This document shows, one piece after another, positions 33,314-46,000 of a DNA stretch of 47,181 bases. Made by a program: the position numbers and the translations under genes. Source of the stretch: a virus. The first letter of the stretch is position 1, and the number at the start of each line of letters is the position of its first letter. The notes under the pieces were generated by a model. That model saw only the letters and a program-made list of their open reading frames with translations, was not told where the DNA came from and searched no databases. Where the stretch lies: the IMG/VR virus record IMGVR_UViG_3300024339_001388, positions 1 through 47,181 of that record; one strand, given 5' to 3'.

Positions 33314-34846
33314 ATGACTGTTGAAAATATTTTGACAAGGTTCAGGTTAAGAGAAGATCGCATGTGGACCCCTTTTTCCAATTGTTTTATTGGGGCCCAT
33401 GATACGCAGAGAAGAACCGTTTTATTCGGCTTGTATGCCAGTGGATTTGAAAATGGGTTTGTATATCTTACGGAAATCTCAACGGAAAGGTTGCTGCAAA
33501 TCGTCGCGCAGTATGATTCAAACATGGCCGCGCTTGATGCTGATCAGCAAAGAACAGTCCTTGAAATCGCTGCTAAAAAGTATATGGACCTCTTGGGACA
33601 ACAAATCCATGCACAAAAAATGGATGTTCTACATTCAAAGATTAAGGCAGAGGAATTGGAGTTTGACGCTAAAGAAGCGGCCTTGGAGGCGGATGAAAAA
33701 GCCATAGAAACATTACGGGAAAAACTTCTCCAGGCACAGACAAAAGCAATTGCAGACATCGCTATCATTGAAGCCAAAATAAGTGAAGAGACAATCAAAC
33801 AGAATTATGTTGAAGTTGATATCCTTGAAAAAGAGCTTGCAGTAACGAAAACAGAGCTTAAAACTTCTCAGGCTGGGATTAGAGGCTTGGAAATACAGTT
33901 GGATATTCAGAATGAGGCCACCAAACAATTAGAATATTCCGTTGACCGGCATAATTATCAACAGCAAATAGATTTGGTCCCGGAAGATGCAAAGGATCTT
34001 GAAGCCGCTGGCTTAAGCCTGGATGCCCAGATATTGGGTTCTGCAACGGATAAAAGCTTATTGGATGCAGGAATTGCAGAAATTCAAAATCGAACGGCCA
34101 ATACACTTATCGATGTCGTATCGAAGGGCGTTGATACTTCTCTCCTTGACGTTGATATTGCAAAGGCAAACCTTGATATTGCTATGACCGATGTAGAAAT
34201 CGAAAAGCTTAAAACAAAAACGGCCTATGAAACAGCCAAAAAAACTGACTTGCAGACAGATACAGCACTGGTAGATGTTAAAATTGCTCAACTGCAATTA
34301 GATACAGACAAGGCGGGCGTGCAATTATCTGAAATAGGCGTTGATATGGCCATGCTTGATACAAAGATGCTTAGGACGACACTCTTGGGCCTTGATAAGG
34401 AGATTATCCAGATCCGGGAAAACAACATGGCTTATGAAATCCCGAGCAAAAAACAGGCTCAACTTGATCTTATTTCAAAACAAATTGAAGTGTTAGAGGC
34501 CAAGATAACCGCATCTGAAGCGTACAAAGTTCTTGAAACATCTATGCAGCTTTCCAGGACAGACAAACAAAATGCTGAACATGATTATCGAATGGGCATC
34601 GCCGTCTTGGATGAAGACCTTTCCCTCCATAGAGCAGATGTTAAAATTTTAGGGTATTCAAAAGATGTTGATATCGCAAACGAGCAACAAGATTTTCAGG
34701 AAGACGGAGATGAGGAACAAATTAAAATTCCTTTGGCTCAGATTGAAGCTGCAAGCGATTCTAAAAACGCGGCCATAGATGCAGCCAAAACCATGGCAAC
34801 TGCCAATATAATCAACACACTGGCACATCAAATAGGAACATCGTAA
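33314..34846 (+). CDS. long coiled-coil virion protein B
   Basis: The 510-residue protein is mainly coiled coil from about residue 60 to 490 (heptads of Leu, Ile and Val with Asp, Glu and Lys), after a beta-like N-terminal domain ('TPFSNCFIGAHDTQRRTVLF'). Its ending 'AKTMATANIINTLAHQIGTS' mirrors the end of coiled-coil protein A. A ~13-residue pattern ('ALVDVKIAQLQLD', 'SLLDVDIAKANLD') recurs around 270-350. AAGGAG stands 8 nt before the ATG. The stop is directly followed by the next ATG. A trunk or internal tail component is likely. Confidence 0.6.
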   Translation: MTVENILTRFRLREDRMWTPFSNCFIGAHDTQRRTVLFGLYASGFENGFVYLTEISTERLLQIVAQYDSNMAALDADQQRTVLEIAAKKYMDLLGQQIHAQKMDVLHSKIKAEELEFDAKEAALEADEKAIETLREKLLQAQTKAIADIAIIEAKISEETIKQNYVEVDILEKELAVTKTELKTSQAGIRGLEIQLDIQNEATKQLEYSVDRHNYQQQIDLVPEDAKDLEAAGLSLDAQILGSATDKSLLDAGIAEIQNRTANTLIDVVSKGVDTSLLDVDIAKANLDIAMTDVEIEKLKTKTAYETAKKTDLQTDTALVDVKIAQLQLDTDKAGVQLSEIGVDMAMLDTKMLRTTLLGLDKEIIQIRENNMAYEIPSKKQAQLDLISKQIEVLEAKITASEAYKVLETSMQLSRTDKQNAEHDYRMGIAVLDEDLSLHRADVKILGYSKDVDIANEQQDFQEDGDEEQIKIPLAQIEAASDSKNAAIDAAKTMATANIINTLAHQIGTS

Positions 34847-36268
34847 ATGGAAAACCTTTGGTCAAAAGGAATAGAAACTGCTTCAGGCGTTGATTTATCC
34901 AAAGAAGGGCAAATGTCCGGATCTTTGTCTAATCGCCTGGTCCAGCTATTCAGGATGGCAAATGAAACCAAAGGGTTTACTTATGCCCCTATTGCCGTTG
35001 ACCCTGGGGATTATATTCGGATTGGAGACGATGGGACGCCGGGCCTGGCATTATCCCTGCCAATTGCTTATGACGTCTGGTATCTGTGGAAAACGGTTAA
35101 TGTTCTTTCTGATAATGAAGAAGATCAGCTTCTTTTTGCTCAATTAGTTTTAGATCCATTATTAACCAGGCTTGGAGGGATTACGCCGATTAGAATGGTG
35201 CCTAAAGAAGTGTTGGCGCCAGATCCAAACTCATTATTTCCAATAGACCCACCGGACCTTACTTTTTTCCAGGACAAGGGGTTCTATTTTGTAAAGGAAA
35301 TGCGGTTTGAAACTTTTATTAAAGATCGATCACCTGAATACCCATCACCAGGGCCTCAAAGAATTACCCAAGATGGAATGGATAAACAGGGCATGGGGCA
35401 GGGCGACGTTTATGCAGGATACCTTGCTTTCCCGGTCGGTTCTCTTGGAGTCATGGAAACTATATCTTTTGTTTGTGACAGTCTCCTGGATGTTATTGAG
35501 AAAGATGGCCAGGAATATGACGGTACCTACGATGCTGTTTCAGGCAATGGCCTGCTTCCCCCTGTTGAATCACAGGCGGGCCAATGCAAGGGATTATTAT
35601 TATATGACGAGGCGTATCTTAGAACCTGCATCGATGCCGAATACCCGGCAGCCGAAATGCAAGGCCAGTCTTCTATTGCCCCTCATAATTGGTTAAGGCT
35701 TTGGCTTGATAAGGAAAATACTTATCCGATCCCCGGAGAGTTTGTCGGGATCACTGTAAAACCCCTGGCTGTTCCACCCCATTGCTGGTGGTTCCAGGAA
35801 ACAAGCCCGCTGCTTTATTCCGGGAACTGGTTTGAAACCGATTATTACACATCCGGTATTGTTCTGGCCGTTATTAAAAATACTGATGAAGGGCACTATG
35901 AAGCATCTGAAGTGTCTGACGAACATTCGCAAAGAACCGGGTACGGTGATTATATCGTTTCTGTGGGTGACGTATTCCTGCTTCCTGGAATTGGCAACAT
36001 ATACAAGGTTCGTGTGAAAGATCAGGATTTATATCTGAAAAGCACTGACTTTAAAGAATACCAGGCCAATGAAAGGGTGGCCATTGCCAAAGGTATCGGC
36101 ATTAATATTAACAATTTTAACTGGACCCAGCTTACGCCCGGGAAAATGATCCCAGGAGAAACCGTGGACAGCAGACAGGATTATGATTTGGTTATGTCCG
36201 GTCAGTTATTTGAAATTAATTCAACATGGGTGATAGCACCCATCACATTTTATGAGGATAAAACATGA
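34847..36268 (+). CDS. virion protein of unknown family
   Basis: The 473-residue protein is mixed alpha/beta, rich in Pro, Gly and aromatics, for example 'PPDLTFFQDKGFYFVKEMRF' and 'PPHCWWFQETSPLLYSGNW', and has no recognised catalytic motif. Its ATG follows the preceding TAA without a gap (TAAATG), and its stop overlaps the next start (ATGA), so it is produced with the coiled-coil proteins and the Gln-rich protein. It may be the globular partner of the coiled-coil pair. Function unknown. Confidence 0.55.
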   Translation: MENLWSKGIETASGVDLSKEGQMSGSLSNRLVQLFRMANETKGFTYAPIAVDPGDYIRIGDDGTPGLALSLPIAYDVWYLWKTVNVLSDNEEDQLLFAQLVLDPLLTRLGGITPIRMVPKEVLAPDPNSLFPIDPPDLTFFQDKGFYFVKEMRFETFIKDRSPEYPSPGPQRITQDGMDKQGMGQGDVYAGYLAFPVGSLGVMETISFVCDSLLDVIEKDGQEYDGTYDAVSGNGLLPPVESQAGQCKGLLLYDEAYLRTCIDAEYPAAEMQGQSSIAPHNWLRLWLDKENTYPIPGEFVGITVKPLAVPPHCWWFQETSPLLYSGNWFETDYYTSGIVLAVIKNTDEGHYEASEVSDEHSQRTGYGDYIVSVGDVFLLPGIGNIYKVRVKDQDLYLKSTDFKEYQANERVAIAKGIGININNFNWTQLTPGKMIPGETVDSRQDYDLVMSGQLFEINSTWVIAPITFYEDKT

Positions 36269-37047
36269 ATTTGAATTCGGTGTTAGACCAGGCATGGGAT
36301 TTTTTGGAGGAATCTTTAAAACAGAAACAGACAAATGCCAAAATGGAGAATGACAGGCTGACACAGCTCGGGCTTGAACAGGAAAAAACCAAGAGGATGA
36401 ACATGTCTTCACAGGAAAAAATTCAGAGGCTTATGAATAAAGGCCTTATTGATAGACAAGAACTTGTGAATTCCGGAGCATTGTCACATCAGCAGCTTCA
36501 AAATTCCGGGCTCATGGATAAAACCGAACTTGAAGGCCAAAACAAGCTTGAAGGACAAAGATTGATGAATACGGGTGCCACCGATGTTGAAAAGGAACGG
36601 GGTGCCTGGGATTATAAAAGGTCAAAGCTTGATGCTGATACTGATTTAAAGGTTGAGGCATCAAAAAGCAGAACCGCAAGGGAAAAGTCCAATTTTGTTT
36701 TAGATGAGTATGGAGCCGATGGTGTTAAGATTGGTCAAAAACTTGCCAACCCATACAAAAATGCGATTGGCAGGTCTGACCCGGAAGAAATTGACAACGA
36801 CAATCAGATTGATAAACTTTATGGTGCAGAAAAGAAATTGCCACTATCGTCATCCGGTTCCACGCAAGACCCGCTCCCTGGAGATATGTCATCCATGGGG
36901 AGACATACAAATTCCCGATCATTGCAGCAAACAACCAACCATCCAGGGATCTCCAATCCGGCAATTGGTAAAACTCCGCTTGTCGGGTCATATGAAGACA
37001 AGAAAAAAAGATCTTTTAATCAACCACAAAGAAGGATGTTCTCATAA
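36265..37047 (+). CDS. Gln/Asn-rich helical protein, possible internal virion protein
   Basis: The 260-residue protein is hydrophilic and helical in the first ~150 residues, with an internal repeat of about 10-12 residues ('RLMNKGLIDRQELVNSGALS', 'QQLQNSGLMDKTELEGQNKL'). It then becomes Ser/Pro/Gln-rich and disordered, with a basic end (DKKKRSFNQPQRR). Its position immediately before the giant protein, overlapping its start (TAATG), resembles the small internal or ejected proteins that accompany giant podovirus proteins. This is inference. Confidence 0.55.
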   Translation: MNLNSVLDQAWDFLEESLKQKQTNAKMENDRLTQLGLEQEKTKRMNMSSQEKIQRLMNKGLIDRQELVNSGALSHQQLQNSGLMDKTELEGQNKLEGQRLMNTGATDVEKERGAWDYKRSKLDADTDLKVEASKSRTAREKSNFVLDEYGADGVKIGQKLANPYKNAIGRSDPEEIDNDNQIDKLYGAEKKLPLSSSGSTQDPLPGDMSSMGRHTNSRSLQQTTNHPGISNPAIGKTPLVGSYEDKKKRSFNQPQRRMFS

Positions 37048-40000
37048 TGGCTGCTTTGTCAGACCGGACCATTAGATATTATCATGATTTAATAAATGAT
37101 AATCCTGAAAGAGATAGGACAGCTCTTGTTGAGGGGATTAAACATTTCCATAGAAAAGGCAATGAGACACAGTTTTATCCTACAGTTAATAAGCTGGAAT
37201 ATGAAGGTCGGAAAAAAATGGATCTTCAGGAAGAACAGGTCCGGGAAAAGAAAGATAGTGAACCCGGAGATATAATGACCGGCCTGAAACGTGGGGTTCA
37301 AACAAGTCAGGCCATGTTATACGGGTCAACGGCTTTGGTTGGTCGTGCCATGGAAGGTGCCGGTATGGATAATGCCGGTGCCGCCACGAAAGAGTGGGGG
37401 TTAAAAGGCTATCAGAGGAATATGGCCGAATCTGAAAAGTATAAGGCTAAATATAGTTTTAAAGATGTCTATACCGGGAAAACTGGTTTTGGAGGGGCAA
37501 TTGATTGGGCACAAGGTACTCTTGGCGAACTGGCTCCCTCCATGGCTGAGGCTGCCGTTGGAACCTTGATAGGAACTCTGGCCGCTCCTGGAGCCGGAAC
37601 TGCTATTGGTGCATTTGGGGCAAGGACTCTTTTAAAGAAGAGCATTAATAAATTAACCAAAGAGGCAATTGAATCAGGTGTTAAAGGTGTAACAGAATCC
37701 CAGCTCAAAAAGCAGATCACTGGCCAGGCATTGAAAAAGTTAGGTGGCAGGATCGGTATGGGTGCTGCTGTTATGCCTTTGGAAACTGGTGGTATGTACG
37801 CAGGTCTGCTTGAAGAACATGGGGTGGATGCTCCTTTTACAGCCTTGCTATTTGGTGCAGCGGCTACGTCTCTTGAGTTCTTTGGCGGCAATTCAAGGCT
37901 TATTGACAACCTTGTGGGAGCTATAGGAAAAGGCCAGAGCGGTTTAATAAAGAGAACTGCAAAAGAAATCTTAAAAGGTGTTCCGGAAGAGGCTTTCCAG
38001 GAAGGTGCCCAGGAAATTATGAGCATCTTGAATACCGTTGTTAATACAGATGAAAAATTGCTTACAGTTAAAAATTTTGAATCTATTGTCGAATCCGCTG
38101 CCGCAGGTGCAGTAGGTGGCGGTGCTGGTGCAGTTGTATCCGGTGTATTATCCAAGGGTTCAAAAGACAAGGGTACGGATAAAGAAGATGGGGATGATAC
38201 CAAAGGTCCGTCCGATGCTGAAAAGATACTCATGGATGAAGAGGATCTCGGAAAGTCAGCCGAGGATTTTTTAAAAGATGACATCATGGAACACGAGGAT
38301 GATGTCCGGGCAGCCTCTGAATTCACTGATGAAGAACTTGACCAGGTTATCAGCAAACCTGATGATGCAGACATTGCAAAAAAAGAGGAAAAACCTTCTG
38401 AAAAAATTTCATCCGGACAGACAGTATCATGGGTGAATTCTTCGGGGAAAATAATTACCGGCACAGTTGATTCCCTTGGTGCAAATGCCGCTTCCGTTAA
38501 CGGTAAAGATGGGAAAAAATATCGGATAGGTGTGGATAAATTTAATATTCAGGATGCCAAAGATCAGGGCGAAACTCTTTTGAAAGATGATGTTCCTGAA
38601 ACAGATTTTACAAATAAGACCGAACCAGGAAAAATTAATGCAGTAAAGAAAGCTATCAGTAAAACAGAAAATGGAGATCCCCAGGTTGAAAAAACGCCTT
38701 TAGAACAAAAAGAGATTTCCCTTTCTCCTGATCAGGGTGAAAATAAACTGCCCGATGAATTTTCTCCTGGTAAAACTGTTTCCTGGGAAACCAAAAAAGG
38801 CAAAGAAATCTTTGCCACTCTCGTAAGAAGAGACAAAAATGATAGATGGCATGTGGAAAAATCAGATGGCAAAAAGGCTATTGTTGCTCAGAAAATTTTG
38901 ACCATATCTGATAATTTAATCAATTCCGACAAAAAAGCCCCGATAGACGCCAGGCTGCCGCAAATGCCAAATTCAAAAGAAGAATCAGAACCCTGGGAAA
39001 TGAGCCAGAAAGAATGGACGGACGGCCATATAAAGTCACCCGCTATGCACAAAGATCATGTAAAAAAAGCCATTCAAGACGGCAAGATCAAATCCCATCT
39101 TGATTATCCCGAATTGACGGTAAAAGAAAGCCAGATATCCGGCCAAAAGGATAAGCCAGAATCGATAAAAACACCTGAACGCAAACCAGGCATAAAGGGC
39201 GGCAATGGCAAGGCGTTCCTTAACGATAATTCAGAAATAGAATTTGTTTATGAAATAATTGACTCAAAAGATCTTGTCACATCTCATGATGATAATATGG
39301 CAGTCAACCCAGAGTTCCCTGCAGAACTGCAGCCAAGGGAAAGAAGCCGTAAAGCATCACTGATGCAGGTAGAAAGTATGGCAGCAAAACTCAATCCAGA
39401 AAGATTAGGATCAAGCTCAAGCGTATCTCAGGGTGCACCTATCGTTGGCGGTTTAAATATAGTTGAGTCTGGAAACGGTAGAGTGCTTGCAATCAGGAAA
39501 GCTTATTCCGGTAAGTCTGGAAAACAATATAAGAACTGGCTTATTTCCAAGGCCATGGATTTTGGTGTTACAGATCCCGCATTGAATAAAATTAAAAATC
39601 CGGTACTGGTCAGGAGAAGGACAACTAAGATAGATGACCTTGCCAAGTTTACTCAAAAAGCGAATGAAGCAGATACGGCCAAGTTAAGTTCAACCGAGCA
39701 GGCTGTTGTGGATGGAGGTAATTTAACCTCAGATGATTTGTCAACATTCCGTCCATCCCAGGACGGGGATCTGACCGCTGCAACAAACAAGGTTTTTATT
39801 GACCGATTCTTGGGCAAAATGAGTCCAGAAGAGCAGTCAGGATATCTCACTGAAGATGGCAGAGCAAACAAACAGCTTGTTGATAGAATGCAGGCCTCCA
39901 TTTTTCAAAAGGCATATGGGTCAGACGAATTATTGAAAATGGCGGCAGAAGAAGCAGACCCGGATATAAAAAATATTCTTAACGGCATGACAGCCGCTGC

Positions 40001-43000
40001 AACAGAATTTGCGAAAGCAAAAGGATTGGATGAGGAAATTGCAGATCAGGTTATTATTGATGACCTTATTAAGGGCATATTGTATCTCAGGCAAGCTCAA
40101 AAGGAATACCCGAACCTTAAATCGAGCAAGGGCGGTACAAAAGCCCAGGCGCAATTATCGCAAGCGCTTGCCCAACAAGATATGTTCAATTCCGAGATAT
40201 CAGAGGATGTCAAACAAATATCATCTTTCCTGGCGGAGAATATCAGGAGCGGAAAAAGAATAGGAGAATTTATTTCGGCTCTTGGAAATTATTTAAGAAA
40301 AGGCATTTCTGACTTGAAACAAATGGATATTTTTGAGAAAAAAGAGGGGTTAAGTTCTTCTATACTAATCAGCAAAGCTTTAAAAAAACTGGAGAAAAAA
40401 TATGAAGACAAACAAAGAAATCTTTTTAGCCAACAAATTATCCGAGAGCCAGAAAAGCCGTTTTATGGAACTGATCATGAAGCAGGCAATGGACAAGGCA
40501 AACAGGAAAGATATTCCAGACGAACCTCTTCTGAAGATGCCAAAGAAACCCAAGTAAAGGAGCCGACAAGTGAAGCACCCAAACAACTTGATTTATTTGA
40601 ATATCAAGCAGCACAACTGCCTAAGATCAGGATCACGGGCAAGCTGCGAACCAAACAGGAAGTATCAACTACCTTTGCAGGAAGAGTGGATATTGCCGAA
40701 ACCGGCTACATTATACAAAGTCCACAAGACGCAGCCACATTCTTATCCCACCTTGTTGTAGAACCTCACGAAAACGCATACTTCCTATCGCTGGATGAAG
40801 ACGGAAAAGTCCTTGAAGTTATTAGACACGCCATAGGGGTCAAAGGCTCAAGCCCCATAGATTCCATATCTGCAATTGGTAGATCCTTTAATCTTGGTGG
40901 TGTCAAGCGCATCGTTTTTCTTCATAACCATCCTTCCAACAAAACAGAACCTTCTCCCTCTGACAAAAATATCATAATTCAACTGAGTGATATCGCTGCC
41001 CTGCGAAAGATAGATATCATCCCTATGATAATTGGGAATATGGAGTTTGCGACATTTGATAAATATGGAAATACATCTGCCCCGACACCTATCAAGGATA
41101 CTGTTAGTAAAATAGATGTCCCAATCAGGGAAAGGATATTCACAAAACGGGTAAAAAGAACTGACCCTGTGTTCCAAGGCCATGATGATGCGGTTAAAAG
41201 ATTTAAAGACGAAGAAGACGGGTTTTTGCTTCTTAATTCCAGCAATCAGGAAGTGGGGTTCCTGCCTTTCCCGTCCGGTCTTGAGCAGAGAGAAATTACA
41301 GCCAGACTCTTAGCCGCTATAGAGAAAACAAATGCAACCTCCATACTTATAAATAATAAACCGCCTGCCAACGCAACCGGGAGAGAGGATTTTTTTGAAC
41401 GACTGTCCGATGCTCTACTTGATAATGGTGTATCTCTTTTTGATATTTTTTCTTACACAAAAACAGGCCATGTCAAAAACAACCCGCAGGATATCAGAAG
41501 AGATCCTTATTTCTCCATGGAGCAAATGAATCGGTCAGGGATACAGTTCTCCACAGTTTCATACGATGAATTAACCGCTGCCCAAAAAAAATTATACAAC
41601 AAACGTCTAAAAGAATTGCCAGAAGAAGTTTCTGTCCAGATACAATCGAATATAAAGAAATTTAAAGGCACTTCTTGGGAAAAGCAGGCCACTGCTGGGT
41701 TGCTGGTCAGGCAGGGGATAAATGATTTGTTATCAGGAAAAGACACGAATGATGAAAACCTCAAAAAGTCTTCTATTGTTAAAGAAATTAAAAAGAACGG
41801 TGAAGAAGGTATTTGGAATTATATAATTTCAAAACCGAGTGGTATGATAGGGCATCCTGTAAAACCAGTAAACAGCATCAATAGTTCGTTTTCCAATTGC
41901 AACCCGTCAAAAGCGTGTGCCAAATTCTGTTATGCCACAAAAGGGCATTATGTTTATGCTTCAAACATTATTTCTGGGGAAGTGACAAATTGGGCGATTG
42001 AAAAAGATCCTGTCCGGGCAGCGAACATTGCAGCCAATCATTATACAGTGATGCTTGATTTTAAGCTTAAAAAAGCGTTGAGGCTCCTTGATAAAGGGGA
42101 CTTAGGCTTGAATTGGATTCCGTTTATAAAACAGCTTAACATTAGAGGAATCCGGGTCCAGGTTTTTTCAAAGCGGCCTGAGTTGTTAAGCCAGGTGCCA
42201 AAGCAGAATTTACGGTTGCTTTCGATAGATGAAACTAACCACAAGTTGGCGGATCAAAATCCGGAGCTTCAGGTTGCATACGCCTATGATGGTAGCCAGA
42301 AAAGTATAGATTGGTTAGTCTCGCATAAAGACCAAATTCAATTGATTCTACCGGTTAAAATTGGTAGAAAGGTTCTAAACGAAGAAAAACTTAAAGCATT
42401 GCCTGCCTGGGCAAAAAGAAGATGTTGCCCTGTTAATTCAGGGGCAAAAAAGATTAAATCAAAAGACAATATTGCCGGGTGGACTTGCGCTCAATGCGAC
42501 AAAGACGGCGGCATTGGATGTTTCAGGGGTCAATCTACCGCTACTGTGATGGCAGCAGAGGCCCCGCTGACAATAGAAGGAGCGAATAAATATGGAAAAG
42601 AAATCCGACAGCTTGCAGACCGACTCCCCGAAGAAAGTAGACAGGCATTTTTTGAGGACTTGGATGTACTCTTATCTCAAGTACGGGAGGGTATCAACCC
42701 CGAGTCAGAGGAAAGATACCAGGGACAGGCTGGTCAAATTTCTCAACAGCAAGTAATCCCAAAATTCCAATCCGACCAAACCCCCGGTCAAGGTGTAACC
42801 CTAAAGGATATCCAATCCGTTTTCAAAGGCCAGGACGTTTTCATATCCCCTGACAATAGTATTTCAATCCGTCTTAAAAACGGTCATGGAGTGCATATTT
42901 TAAACGCCACTCAAATGTCCGAGGGAGTTACCCAATACGCCATAGAATCTGGCAGGATGGACGAAAATGGCATTATCCTTGGCACAACCGTTGGCGACAC

Positions 43001-46000
43001 CATCACCTTGAATCAGGATTATGCCGACAAGAAAACTTTAAACCATGAAACCTATCATGTCCTGACCAATCTGGGCATGATTACCGAGTCAGACCGCATG
43101 GTGCTTAACGGCAAGCTAAACTCATTCAACAAAAAAGGCAGACTCAATTTTAAATTCAGCAAACACGCTGACAAAATCATTGCAAAAGAAGAAAATGAAG
43201 CAAATTTGATCTCTCAGTTCCTGGCTGAAAGAGAGCAGTTCCGAGGGACAGCCTTTGGCCGGGTGCTGCAAAAGATAGCTGATTTTTTGGATGGTCTTCT
43301 TCATATAGGCAGAATGTCTGCCACTAAGCTGGCAAGGGAAGTGGAGTCTGGAAAGATTTTTAAGAGAGAGGGCCTTCAGGGAGAATCAAAAAAAAGCAAA
43401 TTACAAACATCTGATGATTTCAATAAGGAACCTGGATCAAAAGTTTCCAAAATAACGGCCCGATTTAACAAAAAAGGTGCCGGATACGAATCTGATCAAT
43501 TCAAGGACATTTTACCAAAGAGTGTTGCTAAGGCTATGCAGAAAGGCCGTGGTATTAAAAAGTCCACCCTGCTTGAAAAATTTCGTAATTTCAAAACAGA
43601 TATGAAAATGGAAATGGATCATTTCCCAGAGCTTACCAGAATGGAACCTGGCAAACAGCGATCATCCGCCAGAGAAATTTTGCGAAGGCACCAGGATATT
43701 TCCAATATTGTCCAGGATAAAGCTGCAAGGAAAATGTCTGGAATGCTGAATAATCTTGACAAGCGGGAGTACGATATGTTTGCCATGGAGCTGATTTTAG
43801 GGGATGAGGTCCGGTCTATTAATGATGGGCTCAGGACAGATTATAACCTGCCATGGGGATTTGAAAGTATGGACCAGGTGATTGAATCCCATAAAAAAAT
43901 TCAAAACATTAACAGGAAAAATAAAACAGTGGCCAAGGCCATTGAAGATCGCCGTAAATTTCACAAAGGTCTTGCCCGAGATCTGGTTAAATACGGAGTC
44001 ATGAAAAAGGAAATCTTGAAATCTGGTGATTATTTCCACCATCAAATTCTTTTGTACTGGAATGAAAAGGCGGCAGAACATCATAAAGGCATGGGCACGT
44101 CATCCAGTGAAATCAGAACCAAATGGCGGCCATGGATGACAGCCCGTAAAGGGTCCCCCTTAGAATATAATACCGAATACATGGAAGCAGAGTACATTGC
44201 CACATCACAACAAATGGCTTTGATAGAAACGGCAAAAAACCTGGCTCAGATTAAAAAAGAAAATGATATTCTCAGGGATTTAAAACAGCAAGCCAAAGCG
44301 GAAAATAAGGCGATCTATGATAAATGGGTTGCCCTGCAGACAAAAAATAATTTCAATTTTGAAGACCCGGCAAAGCCTCATGTAATAAAAATAGCCATGG
44401 GTTTTTCTAATCTTGTCCAGGCAGTAAAAACAGGTGAAATAACCTATGATAGTGAATTCCAGGATGTTGTTGATGCTATTTTGATAGCAGGCCAAGAACG
44501 TAAAATAAACAAAGAAGCCTGGATGGAAGCGGTTGACGACAATCCAAGAGCAGGGTTGGCTATCAATCACCCCAGATTGTTTCCTTTTTTATCTCATCTT
44601 CTTGAAAAACAGCATCAAGGCTCTATGTATGCGGCCATGATTTACAAAGGGATCAAAGGCCGTGACCGGGTTGTGAAAGAAGTCCTTGGAAAGAGTTTTA
44701 AAACCTGGAAACAAATTATCCCAAAAGGATATAAGGAATGGAAGCCAGACCCGAAGAAGGGTGCCTTCTTTGTGAATTCCATCACTGATCAGGTGCTTCA
44801 AAATGTTTTGGCAGGAGAAAAGACCCTGGAAGATAAAGATGTCAGAAAAGTTCTGGCCAGGGGCAATCCTCCTATTTGGATTTTACCCGAAGGATTGGCC
44901 GATACCATGGATAATCTGAAGCCGCATAATACAGAGGGACGGTTAGCAAGAACTTCGGAAGTAGCCATGGCCGCATGGAAACAGTATATCCTTTTGAATC
45001 CATTCTCGGCCCTTAAATATAACATCAATAATATGTCAGGCGATTTGGATATTGTTCTTGCTTATCGACCTGAGATTGCAAACCCAAATGCTTTAAAGAA
45101 ATCCCTTGGTGATCTGATCAATTGGTCCCGGTATAAAAAATTAAATCCGCAATTAAAAATCGAACTGGAAGAGGCCCAGAAATATGGTGTTATAGGCAGC
45201 GGTTTCGCTGTTCAGGAAGTAACCGACACCATGAAGATAATGACAACTAATACTTTTGTAAAAGATATCCTCACAGAAGAAAAGTTAGGACTTGCGGCAT
45301 CATATTGGAAGCACGTTAAAAATGCTTCACAGACAAGGGAAAATATTCTCCGGCTGGCAGCTTTTCGATGGTTTAAAAAACAACTTGAATCCGGGATAAG
45401 CATTTATGGAGTCAGTAAGATCGATGATATCAATAATCTTGTTGACCAGGGGAAAACAATAGAAGCCGCGGCCAAACTTGCAAGAGAACTCCTGGGTGAT
45501 TATGGAAATATTTCCCGGCATGGGGAATTTATCCGGAGAAGGATGATTCCGTTCTATTCCTGGATGGAAATCAATGCCCCCCGGTATGTTTATCTCATGA
45601 AAAATCTTAAATATGAAGGGGAAACCACCAACCGATTAAGTTTTACCTTTGCCCGGCGCGGGGTTGTTTTTGTGGCTAAAGCCTCCATGCTTGCCGGGGC
45701 TGTTATGATATTCAACACCCTTATGTTCCCGGATGAACTGGAAGAACTGGGGCCGGAAAAAAGGCGACAGATGCACCTGATACTTGGCAGACGGGAAGAT
45801 GGTTCCATCATTACATTGAAGTTTCAAGGGGCTCTATCAGATGCCTTGTCATGGTTTGCAAAAGAAGACCTTCCTTCTGATATTAAGGACTTGATGCAAG
45901 GCAAATCAACAATTCAAGAACAATTAATGGATATTCCAAAGGCTGTTCTTAATAAAACAGTTAGCAGCATTAGACCGGATGTGAAGATGTTATTTGAAAC

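Noticed and set aside
37469-38464. Long minus-strand open frame (331 codons) inside the giant gene
   Set aside because: It is a Ser/Pro-rich mirror of the Gly/Ala/Glu-rich plus-strand coding sequence and has no ribosome site or motif.
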